From NCBI GenBank assembly GCA_015233565.1, contig JADFXM010000019.1, positions 57,287 to 121,286 of the forward strand: a stretch of DNA of 64,000 nt, in the 5' to 3' direction. Under the pieces are notes generated by a model that worked only from the letters and a program-made list of their open reading frames with translations, made no database searches and had not been told where the DNA came from. Below, one piece after another: positions 35,141-43,573 of the stretch. The stretch's first letter is position 1; each line of letters starts with the position of its first letter. Both the position numbers and the translations under genes were made by a program. Source of the stretch: Candidatus Rifleibacteriota bacterium. GTDB lineage: Bacteria; Muiribacteriota; Ozemobacteria; Ozemobacterales; Ozemobacteraceae.

Positions 35141-36547
35141 ATGTCAGGCAAAGTATCTTTTTGGAAAATTGGGATTTTAACGGTTTTATTTAGCACTTTT
35201 TGTTTTGTACAAGCTTTTGCGTTGGCCAACCAACCAAAAGCCGAACTTGATGAATTCATCAAAAATATCAAAGAAGAAAACAGGGTTGACCAGATAGGTT
35301 ACCTGATTCAATTGGAAATTCCCTCAAACAGAATCAACGATGACAAGGTTCTTTCAGTCTCCGGAAAATATTTTTATTCTTCAGATGAAGGCTATATCAC
35401 TCATGTTAACTATGAACGTCTCCAAAATTTGATTGATAGCGGAATAAGCTTTAAAGTACTCGACAAAAAACGCCTGAACGATGAAAATGAAGAATGGTTG
35501 ATGGTCTGGGCAGAAAATGATCGGCAGGAAAAAGCAATTAAGCTAAGATTTGAGCCACTTTATCAACATGACCATACCACTATCATTCGAATCAGACCTG
35601 AAGACGAGGATCACCTCGTCGAACAAGGCGCTCAATATAAAATTCTCGACGAAAGTCTTTTCCCTGCGAGAAAAGTTGAACCTGGAGAACAAATTAAGAT
35701 TAAAGCCCCTAACCAGGAAATTGGAAAATATGTTGCCATGATCAACAAAGATTCACTTCTTGCCACAGTTCAAAAACTTCAGGATTTCAAAAGTAGATAT
35801 GTTAATCAACCCGGCAATACTTCAGCAGTGCAATGGTTGACAAGCGAATTTATCAAAATCCCCGGCTTGAAACAAGTTGAGTCGACTTTTAGCTCAAATT
35901 CGGGAACATTATCGAATGTTGTTTTTGAAAAAACCGGAACCAAAGATCCAAAAACAATCTATGTAGTTTGTGGACATATGGATTCCATCGTTACACAGGG
36001 AAATAAAAATTTTGCTCCCGGCGCTGACGACAACGGAACTGGAGCTGCCACAGTACTTGAGATTGCAAGAGTTCTTGGGACCAAAGAGCTTCCCTATACA
36101 GTTCTTTTTGCCTGTATGAATGCAGAAGAAATCGGACTGGTAGGCAGCAAGGCATTAGCTAAAGCTCTAGCAAGTTCCTCAGATAAGAAAGTTAAAGCTT
36201 GTTTGAATCTGGATATGCTCGCCGACAACGATGATAACCAGTTTGCCCTTATCGGGGACACTAAATCAAACTGGCTGATCGATGTTGTAAAAGATGCAGC
36301 TAAGACTTACGTTAATTTAGATTCCAAACCTCTTTATGATTCAAAAATCTGGTATTCGGACCATTCATCTTTCTGGAATATTGGGGTTCCAGCGAACCTT
36401 TCAATAGAAGGGTATCCAGAGATGTCAAAATTTTATCATTCAGTTAATGATCTCGTCTCAAATATGGCCCCTTCCTTAATGGAAAAAATTGCTCGCGCAA
36501 ATTTGGCTGCATTGCTAATTATTGATTCAGTTCCAGCAAGTAAATAG
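35141..36547 (+). CDS. Secreted M28-family zinc aminopeptidase
   Basis: The signal peptide is residues ~1-28 (hydrophobic GILTVLFSTFCFVQAFA). An N-terminal ~170-residue region without known motif precedes an M28 peptidase domain (~195-465). All five di-zinc ligands are visible: His in CGHMDSI, Asp in GADDNGTGAA, Glu in MNAEEIGLVG, Asp in NLDML and His in YHSVND. It hydrolyses N-terminal residues of extracytoplasmic peptides. I chose the ATG at 35141 because AAAGGAGGTAGT lies just before it. The in-frame ATG at 35114 has no ribosome site. It is a single-gene unit with its own promoter. Confidence 0.92.
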   Translation: MSGKVSFWKIGILTVLFSTFCFVQAFALANQPKAELDEFIKNIKEENRVDQIGYLIQLEIPSNRINDDKVLSVSGKYFYSSDEGYITHVNYERLQNLIDSGISFKVLDKKRLNDENEEWLMVWAENDRQEKAIKLRFEPLYQHDHTTIIRIRPEDEDHLVEQGAQYKILDESLFPARKVEPGEQIKIKAPNQEIGKYVAMINKDSLLATVQKLQDFKSRYVNQPGNTSAVQWLTSEFIKIPGLKQVESTFSSNSGTLSNVVFEKTGTKDPKTIYVVCGHMDSIVTQGNKNFAPGADDNGTGAATVLEIARVLGTKELPYTVLFACMNAEEIGLVGSKALAKALASSSDKKVKACLNLDMLADNDDNQFALIGDTKSNWLIDVVKDAAKTYVNLDSKPLYDSKIWYSDHSSFWNIGVPANLSIEGYPEMSKFYHSVNDLVSNMAPSLMEKIARANLAALLIIDSVPASK

Positions 36548-36604
36548 TTAGTAGAACACTGTCAGACTAATTTGCTTATCTTCCCTGTATTTTTAGAAAG
36601 CTAT

Positions 36605-36729
36605 TAGGTGGCATTGTGAGCACCTAGAGAGCAAAAAGAAACACTTGATCTTGAACTTGTCGAAGCAATCTGATCTTTTCCAGTCTTGCCATTCTGCATA
36701 ATAGCGAGATTGCTTCGGCAAAAAGTGTT
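36605..36729. repeat. Intergenic palindromic element downstream of the peptidase gene
   Basis: An 11-bp perfect stem (36661-36671 with 36707-36717, CGAAGCAATCT/AGATTGCTTCG) is nested in outer arms AAACACTT (36639-36646) and AAGTGTTT (36722-36729). A smaller hairpin TAGGTG/CACCTA (36605-36626) lies just before it. The sequence CTTGAACTTGTCGAAGC in one arm recalls dispersed palindromic repeats of other bacteria. No T run follows, so it is not a plain terminator. Confidence 0.5.
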
Positions 36730-36949
36730 TTACAAATAAAAAACCCGGGTTTTCCTGTAAAAATTTGTATTAGTTCTTAATTTTTGAAAACCTTGTTAAA
36801 AAACTGCTATCCAATCAAAACCGGATCGACTTCACCCACAAACTTCGAAAGATTTGATTATCAGAAAAATAGATTGGGTGTTGGTGCCGGTTTTGAGGAC
36901 CAAGATTCTTTGAAAAAATTGATTTCTCAAAGATCCACTCGCTGTAAAG

Positions 36950-36972
36950 GCCCATTTCAGGGCGTTTTTTTT
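36950..36972 (+). terminator. Weak intrinsic terminator-like hairpin
   Basis: GCCC-ATTTCA-GGGC followed by GTTTTTTTT. The stem is only 4 bp but the T run is strong. It sits inside the ~610-bp gap between the peptidase and the GH13 gene. The rest of that gap shows the palindrome at 36605-36729, a 14-bp perfect palindrome (36740-36753) and a 12-bp direct repeat (37056-37079), but no gene. Confidence 0.3.
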
Positions 36973-37055
36973 CAACACGAGGTAATTTTTTACCCCATTT
37001 CATCAACCAAACACCCAACATTTTTGACTCCTTTTATTAGTTGCTGTATTTTGCT

Positions 37056-37079
37056 ATTACTTGCATAATTACTTGCATA
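37056..37079. repeat. 12-bp tandem direct repeat upstream of the GH13 gene
   Basis: ATTACTTGCATA occurs twice with no gap, about 80 bases before the GH13 start. Placement upstream of a start suits an operator, but no regulator is known for it. Confidence 0.4.
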
Positions 37080-37159
37080 ATAAATTTTTTTGCGTTTGCT
37101 TCCATTTTCCTTGAAATGAAGAGATATTACTGAAAATTTTCGTTAAATTGGAGAGAAAA

Positions 37160-38608
37160 ATGAAACTCCCCCCGGTATTTTTTGACGGTTTTCCAACTGA
37201 CCCCAAAACCTATGTCTCCTCTGTTTCCCCCAAAAAATCAGGGAAAGTATACGCCGATCTCCCACATAGGTATTTTTCAAACGTTGAGTCAATGAAAAAT
37301 TACGTTCGGCAACTTAAAGAAATGGGAACCAATGTGCTTCTTTTACTTCCACATTTCTTTCCAAGCTTTTCAGAATATGTGGTTAAAGACTTTGAAAAAC
37401 CGGCTCCAATCTTCGGTTCCTGGGACGTTTTTGCAGATTTTATGAAATTTGTTAAAGACCTTGGAATGGATCGAATGGTCGATATTCCATTCAACCATGC
37501 AGATTGGCAGGTCGAGCACATTGATCGAACCTGGTTTAAAAATTACTCACAGAATGGCATAGAAGCGGGAGCGGACGATGTTGACGCTGATGGCAACAGG
37601 GTCAGAATAAATTGGGGCGCCTATATACTGGATAATTCCAACCCCGCGCTAATCAAATATTGGCTGGAAAAGGTCATTTTCCCTCATGTTGAAAAATTTC
37701 ATGTTAATTCCATTCGAATAGATGCTGCCTGGGGCCTGGATCGCAAGGGCCTGGCCCAGATAGTGCGCGAAACCAAAACAAGGTTTCCCGATGTTTGGTT
37801 CCTGGCTGAAAACTTAGGGATGGACAAACTCATTAATCTCGCTGAATCAGGTATTAGCGCAGGAGCAGAACGCTTTTTCAATAACTATTTCTGGCATACG
37901 AAAGGTCGCGGTGTACCTTCGGATTATCATAGATTTTTCAAGCGCTCACATGGGTTACCCTCATGTACAATTTTCAGCAATCACGATGTTCTGATGCCTG
38001 CTATGAAAGCTTTGGCGAGAATCCGGAAAAGCGATTTTGGAAGGTTGAGCGATAAGGCCTTATACCGGGAAATAATTGAAAGAGAAGGCATTGACGGCCC
38101 TGAAAAACTCTTGCCAGAACAAAGAGACGGTATATTGCGCTTAATGAAACTGGACTTTTGTATAGCTGCGTTTTTATCGACAGATGTGATGTTTGGAGCA
38201 GGTTGTGAGAGAATGTTAATAGAGAGAGTCGATGTTTTACGTTCAAATCCCGACAATTTCGGAAAAGGAATTGACACTGATTTTCCCGAATTCATCCGGA
38301 AAATATTAAAAATAAAAACCTCAGACGAAATATTTTGCAAAGATGGTGTGATTATCCCTCTCAGCAACTGGAGCTCAGATTTTTCCGGAATCAAGGGGTT
38401 AATCAAGCGCATAGACAGCCGCTTTCTGTTGATCGCCGCAAACACTGATTTAAGTAATTGCGCAGAAGTAAAAATTCCGGAAAGATTTCATTCCCCTTCG
38501 CCTTGCGCTTGTTTAGGCGAAGACGGGACGAAAATAGTGCCCTCTGGAAAACTCCCCGATAAAGTCTCAATAAAACCAGGTCAAATTTTAGTAATTTATC
38601 AGATTTAA
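37160..38608 (+). CDS. GH13 (alpha-amylase family) glycoside hydrolase or transglycosidase
   Basis: A TIM-barrel alpha-amylase-family enzyme with the four conserved regions: I MVDIPFNHAD, II SIRIDAAWG (nucleophile Asp), III VWFLAENLG (acid/base Glu) and IV FSNHDV (transition-state Asp). A small C-terminal beta domain (~405-482) follows. There is no signal peptide, so it acts in the cytoplasm, most likely on alpha-1,4-glucans or oligosaccharides. The subfamily cannot be fixed from sequence alone. The ATG at 37160 has GGAGAG 5 bases upstream. The TTG at 37148 lies on top of that site and is not the start. Confidence 0.85.
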   Translation: MKLPPVFFDGFPTDPKTYVSSVSPKKSGKVYADLPHRYFSNVESMKNYVRQLKEMGTNVLLLLPHFFPSFSEYVVKDFEKPAPIFGSWDVFADFMKFVKDLGMDRMVDIPFNHADWQVEHIDRTWFKNYSQNGIEAGADDVDADGNRVRINWGAYILDNSNPALIKYWLEKVIFPHVEKFHVNSIRIDAAWGLDRKGLAQIVRETKTRFPDVWFLAENLGMDKLINLAESGISAGAERFFNNYFWHTKGRGVPSDYHRFFKRSHGLPSCTIFSNHDVLMPAMKALARIRKSDFGRLSDKALYREIIEREGIDGPEKLLPEQRDGILRLMKLDFCIAAFLSTDVMFGAGCERMLIERVDVLRSNPDNFGKGIDTDFPEFIRKILKIKTSDEIFCKDGVIIPLSNWSSDFSGIKGLIKRIDSRFLLIAANTDLSNCAEVKIPERFHSPSPCACLGEDGTKIVPSGKLPDKVSIKPGQILVIYQI

Positions 38609-38800
38609 TAAATTAAGCTTAGCAAACGCACACTTTTGCAGAAAGGCTAATCGCGGTTCATTTCTAGGGTTCATTCTCAATAATAAGTAGCCACTTTTTG
38701 TTGTAGTTTTTTCACAACTATCATCTATTCGGGATTGAACAAGTAAAATTGTGCAAGCAGATTCACTTTTGCCAAAAGCTTTCGAAAAAAGGATCAACAA

Positions 38801-39205
38801 ATGTTAATTCAGGAAAGAATTCGAACTCCAAGTCCACAATGCTTTGTAGATGTAACTCATTACATCGCTGCAGCCGTAAAACAATCTGGAATAAAGAACG
38901 CTCACATTCTGGTCTCAGTCCCTCACACCACTGCAGCCCTGACTGTGAATGAAAATGCCGATCCAGACGTTGTCACAGATCTCTTGAGGCGGCTTGAATC
39001 AATCGCTCCTTCCCGAGATTCCCTTGATAGACATTCGGAGGGAAACAGCCACGCGCATCTTAAGTCAAGCCTACTGGGCAGTTGCCATCCCTTCATAGTT
39101 AATGAAGGTGAGCTGGTCTTAGGAACCTGGCAGGGTATTTACCTTTGTGAGTTCGATGGACCTCGAACAAGAAGTCTGATCATCAGCATGTTAAAATCTG
39201 ATTGA
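38801..39205 (+). CDS. yjbQ: YjbQ family protein (UPF0047, secondary thiamine-phosphate synthase)
   Basis: A 134-residue single-domain protein with the family signatures VPHTTAALTVNENADPDV, RHSEGNSHAHLKSSLLG and LGTWQGIYLCEFDGPR. The two histidine-bearing motifs form the metal-like site of this fold. Members of the family show weak thiamine-phosphate synthase activity, and the physiological role is unclear. It lies alone between the GH13 gene and the convergent nadB. AAAAGGATC is its only ribosome-site-like sequence. Confidence 0.9.
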   Translation: MLIQERIRTPSPQCFVDVTHYIAAAVKQSGIKNAHILVSVPHTTAALTVNENADPDVVTDLLRRLESIAPSRDSLDRHSEGNSHAHLKSSLLGSCHPFIVNEGELVLGTWQGIYLCEFDGPRTRSLIISMLKSD

Positions 39206-39341
39206 GTAGAACCTGTTGCTCAATTCCATAAGCAACTAAAGTACAAAACCAGTAATCAGCATTAAAAATTCTTTCTTCAAAATCAATTTTTGCTAATTAA
39301 TGATTTTAATTAATTATTCAACGGGCTCAGTAGTGGCGTAA

Positions 39342-40913
39342 TTATCTCTCGATTTCTATTCTTCCCAGTTGTAAACCGGTCAAAGTCTGCCTAAATAGCC
39401 AGGTTGGATCCGGTTTTGAGAAATCAATTCTGTAGTGGGCTCCTCGGCTCTCTTTTCGGTTCTCTGCAAAAATTGAGATTATTCCTGTGAGTGCGTTAAA
39501 ATTCCTTTGTGCAAGAGTATCTGGCAGCAAAGTAAAAGGGGGGAGACGATACTTTTTCTCAAGTTTTGGTCGAAATGTATCGCACATGAATTTTAGTCCC
39601 TCAGTGTTTCTTAGGGGCCCAAGATTTTCTGAAATTTGTCTTTGTACAACCTCGATTTCGGATTCATCGGGTAATTCCCATGAGTGCCCTTTATAATCAC
39701 TGTTTGTCTCAGTTGAGGAACTTTTTTCGAGCATAGATTCCGCAGCTCTGAAAGAAAAAACCAAACTTTCCAGAAGACTGTTTGAGGCAAGTCGATTGGC
39801 ACCATGAATCCCAGCGGAAGCACATTCGCCGGCTGCAAAAAGGCCTTCGATTGTTGTTTTCCCGTTCAGGTCGGTTAATATCCCTCCCATTGTGTAATGA
39901 GCCGCAGGGCTGACTGGAATCAAATCCTTTCCAAGACTCAGATCAAGCTTGTTAAGATGCGCTTCAATGGCAGGAAATCGGTTTTTCAGAAATTCTGCAC
40001 CTAAATGTCTGGCATCCAGAAAAACTGATTGAGAAAGTTTTTTTCGCATTTGGGAAAGAATTCCTCTTGACACAATGTCTCTTGGAGCAAGTTCGCCCTG
40101 AGGATGGTGATCACTCATAAATCGCTTTCCTTCATCATCCACCAGGTGAGCGCCTTCACCCCGTACAGCCTCTGAAATCAGGAATCGCGGTTGATTGGGA
40201 AGAGTCAAAACAGTTGGATGAAATTGAATGAACTCCATATCAGCCAATACCGCCCCCGCATCCCACGCCATGACAATTCCGTCTCCAGTTGCGCCAATTG
40301 GATTCGTTGTTTCAGGGAATATTCCTGCGACTCCACCAGTGGCTAGCAATATTCGGGGTGAAAAAATTCTGATAGGAGTTAAATCCTTTGCCCAGCCAGT
40401 AATTCCTAGAATTCGACCGTTCTCAACCATCAAATCTGAGGCAAGAAAATCTTCCACAACCCGGATTCTGGGTTCCTCTCGCACTCTTTCAGCCAAAGTT
40501 TGTACCATTTTTCTGCCAGTGGAATCTCCCCCGGCATGAAGAATTCGGGGATGGCTATGAGCTCCTTCTCTCGTCAAACACAACTGCTGTCCACTGTGAT
40601 CGAATTCCATTCCAAGTGATATCAAATCAGAAACTCTGAATGGACCTTCCTCTACCAGAATTTGTACAGCCTCTGGATCACAAAGCCCTGCTCCTGCAAT
40701 CAAGGTATCCTCAAAATGAAATGCAATATGGTCTTCCGGATCCCAGACTACCGCTATTCCGCCCTGCGCATGGAGAGAATTGGAATCTTCCAGGCGTCCT
40801 TTGCCCAATACAAGAACCTCTCCATCACGGGCGAACCTCAAAGCAGCGAATAATCCGGCAATCCCCATGCCAACGATTACAGCCGGGCTCTTCCACTCTA
40901 TTTTGCTTTTCAT
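39342..40913 (-). CDS. nadB: L-aspartate oxidase
   Basis: An FAD-dependent enzyme oxidising L-aspartate to iminoaspartate, first step of de novo NAD synthesis. Motifs: dinucleotide-binding VGMGIAGLFAALRFA, SLHAQGGIAV, HFEDTLIAGAGLCD, HAGGDSTGRKM, EFIQFHPTV, HYTMGGI and GLFAAGECASAGIHGANRLASNSL. The C-terminal helical domain ends near residue 523, as expected. nadA and nadC are not in the window. It lies 27 bases after the polysaccharide deacetylase gene on the same strand. GGAAGGG lies 11 bases before the ATG. Confidence 0.95.
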   Translation of the reverse strand: MKSKIEWKSPAVIVGMGIAGLFAALRFARDGEVLVLGKGRLEDSNSLHAQGGIAVVWDPEDHIAFHFEDTLIAGAGLCDPEAVQILVEEGPFRVSDLISLGMEFDHSGQQLCLTREGAHSHPRILHAGGDSTGRKMVQTLAERVREEPRIRVVEDFLASDLMVENGRILGITGWAKDLTPIRIFSPRILLATGGVAGIFPETTNPIGATGDGIVMAWDAGAVLADMEFIQFHPTVLTLPNQPRFLISEAVRGEGAHLVDDEGKRFMSDHHPQGELAPRDIVSRGILSQMRKKLSQSVFLDARHLGAEFLKNRFPAIEAHLNKLDLSLGKDLIPVSPAAHYTMGGILTDLNGKTTIEGLFAAGECASAGIHGANRLASNSLLESLVFSFRAAESMLEKSSSTETNSDYKGHSWELPDESEIEVVQRQISENLGPLRNTEGLKFMCDTFRPKLEKKYRLPPFTLLPDTLAQRNFNALTGIISIFAENRKESRGAHYRIDFSKPDPTWLFRQTLTGLQLGRIEIER

Positions 40914-40940
40914 TTGTTGCCGTCCCTTCCTCTCTTGTTT

Positions 40941-41717
40941 CTACCGTCCCTTTATTTTTTTTATCACTGAGTCAGGAGTGTCTCTTGAAGTCACTGGAAT
41001 TCTTTTAATTTCAAATGGGTCTGAAGATGGCTCATTATACCCATATTTACTGGTAAAAATTAAATGGAATCCACAATTGCGAGCTATTTTCACCGTTGCA
41101 TCGTCGTGTTTTCCATATGGCCAAGCCAAGGCAAACACCTCACATTTAGTAATATTCTCCAATTTCTCCTTTGAAAGCTTTAAATCCTCTTTCAAGAGTT
41201 CGTCTACCGGATTAGGATTTTGTTTGAAAGCATTTTTTATCCTCATGATATCAGTATGGAGATTATCGGTATGAGATCCAAATGAAATCAAGGTTGACGA
41301 AGCCATTTCCGCAATCTCATTTCGTGTAAGATAATTTGAAAACTGCGGTTTTTGGCCGATTCTCGCAGTAACCATAAAAACCGTAGCTGGAATCTTCAAT
41401 TTTTCCAGGACAGGAAAAGCAAAATTATACACACTTTCATAACCATCATCAAATGTAATCAGCACTGGGTTTCTAATTCTTTTCAATGCTCCCCCAATAA
41501 ATAATCTGGCTTCCTGAATGTTCAAAGGTGTGAATCCATTTTTCAAAATTGCCTGCATTTGGGCAAGAAACTCGTTTGGAGTACAAGAAACTTCTGATTT
41601 TAACGGATCTTCAATGTGATGATAAACCAAAACTGGAAGTCTCCCCTGAGCAAGCAAAAACGCTGGAGATGATAGAAAGAAAACGTTCAGAATAAAAAAA
41701 ACAATTTTGCTTTTCAT
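40941..41717 (-). CDS. Secreted polysaccharide deacetylase (NodB/CE4)
   Basis: A signal peptide (~1-22) followed by a NodB-homology domain. The catalytic motif 1 is TFDDGYES (base Asp and metal Asp), motif 2 is FGSHTDNLH (metal histidines), with LVYHHI at the N-terminus and LAWPYGKHD near the C-terminus. It removes acetyl groups from a cell-wall or exopolysaccharide N-acetylated sugar in the periplasm or outside. The short form with an N-terminal LPVLVYHHIE is common in PgaB-like exported deacetylases. It precedes nadB by 27 bases. Confidence 0.88.
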   Translation of the reverse strand: MKSKIVFFILNVFFLSSPAFLLAQGRLPVLVYHHIEDPLKSEVSCTPNEFLAQMQAILKNGFTPLNIQEARLFIGGALKRIRNPVLITFDDGYESVYNFAFPVLEKLKIPATVFMVTARIGQKPQFSNYLTRNEIAEMASSTLISFGSHTDNLHTDIMRIKNAFKQNPNPVDELLKEDLKLSKEKLENITKCEVFALAWPYGKHDDATVKIARNCGFHLIFTSKYGYNEPSSDPFEIKRIPVTSRDTPDSVIKKIKGR

Positions 41718-41851
41718 CGAATTTTATTCTCAGTAAAACAGTTATTTTTTGTCACTCGATTGCTAAAATGAATGTCGCTATTTTCACACCTAACCCTCTG
41801 AAATTGTTGCTTTTTGGGGAAAATCCGGCAATTCATGCGTATCATTTATAA

Positions 41852-41888
41852 ATAAAACCGGAAACAGAAAAGCTATTTCCGGTTTTAT
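41852..41888 (-). terminator. Intrinsic terminator of metK
   Basis: A perfect 13-bp stem (ATAAAACCGGAAA at 41852-41864 with 41876-41888) with an 11-nt loop, 20 bases after the metK stop. The minus strand continues with a T-rich tail. It also lies upstream of the deacetylase gene, isolating that unit. Confidence 0.75.
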
Positions 41889-41909
41889 TATCAGAGAGAA
41901 TATGAAAAA

Positions 41910-43094
41910 CTAAACTCCGGCAGCTTTTCTCAAAGTTTCGACTTTATCGAGTTTTTCCCAAGGGAGGTCGAGGTCAGAGCGGCCAAAATGGCCATAAGCA
42001 GCAGTCTGCCGGAAAATGGGGCGTCGTAGATTCAAATTGCGAATAATTGCACCAGGGCGGAGGTCGAAATGCTCATGAATAAGTTGTTCTATCTTTTCGA
42101 GAGCAATTTTTCCAGTTCCATGGGTATTAACATGCACGGAAAGGGGTTTCGCAACACCAATGGCATATGCGATCTGAATTTGCAAAGAGTCTGAAATACC
42201 AGCAGCGACGAGATTCTTTGCAATATATCGGCCCATATATGCGCCTGATCGATCGACTTTGGTTGGATCTTTTCCTGAGAAAGCTCCGCCACCGTGCGCA
42301 GCCATTCCACCGTAGGTGTCAACAATAATTTTTCGCCCGGTCAAACCTGAATCACCGTGAGGGCCGCCAATAACAAATCTTCCAGTTGGATTAACATAGA
42401 ATTTGGTATTTTTATCAAGCATCCCATCAGGAAACACTGGTTTAATTACTTTACTAATACAATCTTCCGTAATAGTAGTATGCGATGCTTCAGGATGATG
42501 TTGCGTTGAAAGTACAACCGCATCAATCCTGCAAGGTTTGCCATTTTTGTATTCAACTGTAACCTGAGATTTTCCATCTGGGCGAAGATATGGAATAGTC
42601 TGGTCTTTTCGAAGTTTGGCAAGCCTTCGGCAAATAAGATGCGCATAATAAATCGGAGCGGGCATAAAATCCGGGGTTTCGTTGGAAGCATATCCAACCA
42701 TCATTCCCTGGTCACCAGCGCCGATATTAAGAGCTGCTTCTTCTCTGGATTCGGCATCCTGGGCGCGATTAACACCCTGAGCAATGTCCTGGGATTGTTC
42801 GTCTAAAGCGACCAGAACTCCACAGCTTTTTCCATCAATTCCCCAGTCAGCGTTGGTATAACCGATTTCACTAATTGTGTTTCTGACAACAGCTTGTACA
42901 TCGACATAGCAATTTGTCGTAATCTCACCCATAACAAGCGCAAGACCTGTCGTAACAGCAGTTTCGCAAGCAACTCGGCCCATGGGATCTTTGGCCATTA
43001 TGGCGTCTAAAACTGAATCGGAAATCTGATCAGCAAGCTTATCGGGATGTCCCTCAGTCACCGATTCAGATGTAAAGAAAAAATTTTTGTTCAT
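41910..43094 (-). CDS. metK: S-adenosylmethionine synthetase
   Basis: Makes S-adenosylmethionine from ATP and methionine. Signature motifs: [32 protein letters not shown], the ATP loop [37 protein letters not shown] and LPWEKLD near the end. 394 residues is the normal length. It is preceded by a strong promoter (43137-43165) and a GGAGGG ribosome site, and followed by a hairpin terminator, so it is a single-gene transcript. I found no S-box (SAM riboswitch) in its short leader. Confidence 0.97.
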   Translation of the reverse strand: MNKNFFFTSESVTEGHPDKLADQISDSVLDAIMAKDPMGRVACETAVTTGLALVMGEITTNCYVDVQAVVRNTISEIGYTNADWGIDGKSCGVLVALDEQSQDIAQGVNRAQDAESREEAALNIGAGDQGMMVGYASNETPDFMPAPIYYAHLICRRLAKLRKDQTIPYLRPDGKSQVTVEYKNGKPCRIDAVVLSTQHHPEASHTTITEDCISKVIKPVFPDGMLDKNTKFYVNPTGRFVIGGPHGDSGLTGRKIIVDTYGGMAAHGGGAFSGKDPTKVDRSGAYMGRYIAKNLVAAGISDSLQIQIAYAIGVAKPLSVHVNTHGTGKIALEKIEQLIHEHFDLRPGAIIRNLNLRRPIFRQTAAYGHFGRSDLDLPWEKLDKVETLRKAAGV

Positions 43095-43136
43095 TTATTT
43101 TCCCTCCAGGGGGGTAAAAAATTTTGAATGAAGAAA

Positions 43137-43165
43137 ATTATATCAATGGAATTTTTTTAAAGCAA
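43137..43165 (-). promoter_or_regulatory. metK promoter
   Basis: Minus strand TTGCTT, exactly 17 bases, consensus TATAAT. The transcript would begin about 36 bases before the ATG. The promoter lies between the terminator of the candidate RNA (43250-43280) and metK, so the two are separate units. Confidence 0.65.
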
Positions 43166-43249
43166 GCCAAACAGAACAATTTAATAAAAAGATGGAAATT
43201 AGTAATATAACTGCGGTCATAAACTGTCATGGCAAAAGAAGAATCAGAA

Positions 43250-43280
43250 ATAAAAAACCGCCTTTCGGCGGTTTTTATAA
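43250..43280 (-). terminator. Intrinsic terminator of the candidate ncRNA
   Basis: AAAAACCGCC-GAAA-GGCGGTTTTTT on the minus strand: a GC-rich stem with a GAAA tetraloop and a T run, starting 7 bases after the closing stem of the RNA. It could also act in the other direction. Confidence 0.8.
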
Positions 43281-43286
43281 TGAAGC

Positions 43287-43503
43287 CCCCGCAGATGTCG
43301 TGCTGAGGAGAAATTGAACCTTTTTACTAACAAAAGTATGGTCGTCCGCCTATTCTCGTGTAAGGGACTTCGTAACAGCGTGAGCTGATCGTAAGTTAAT
43401 CCTAACGCGGAACAGAGACAGATTCCCTCTTGACACAGGTAACGGCTCAATTAGACCTGTACCTTCACGTGCACCGCAGGGACATATTTTCAATGAACTA
43501 TCT
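43287..43503 (-). ncRNA. Candidate structured non-coding RNA, 6S-like
   Basis: In this ~220-base stretch there is no convincing gene, but RNA-like structure. CCCUGCGG at the 5' side (43474-43481) pairs with CUGCGGGG at the 3' side (43287-43294). The adjoining UGC/GCA and UGAAGG/CCUCA continue the closing stem. Inside are hairpins such as ACAGGU/ACCUGU, CAGC-UCAC-GCUG and GUCC/GGAC. An intrinsic terminator follows directly, and a possible promoter TTGCCA-17-TATTGT (43510-43538) precedes it. The length (~195-215 nt), the closing stem and the 5' CCCUGCGGUG resemble 6S RNA, which regulates RNA polymerase. tRNA, SRP RNA, RNase P and SAM-riboswitch signatures are absent. Confidence 0.5.
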
Positions 43504-43509
43504 AATTAA

Positions 43510-43538
43510 ACAATAGCATAATATAAGATGAATGGCAA
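43510..43538 (-). promoter_or_regulatory. Possible promoter of the candidate ncRNA
   Basis: Minus strand TTGCCA (43533-43538), 17 bases, TATTGT (43510-43515), placing a start near 43503, about 20 bases before the closing stem. Moderate match only. Confidence 0.35.
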
Positions 43539-43573
43539 GAGATGTTAAGTGGGGTTTTGCACATTTTTGGAAA

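Noticed and set aside
36784..37068. 94-codon plus-strand open frame in the gap before the GH13 gene
   Set aside because: No ribosome site, mixed low-quality composition, hairpins inside it, and no resemblance to any protein.
43095..43573. SAM riboswitch or tRNA upstream of metK
   Set aside because: The S-box core and tRNA cloverleaf signatures are absent. The region fits an independent RNA better.
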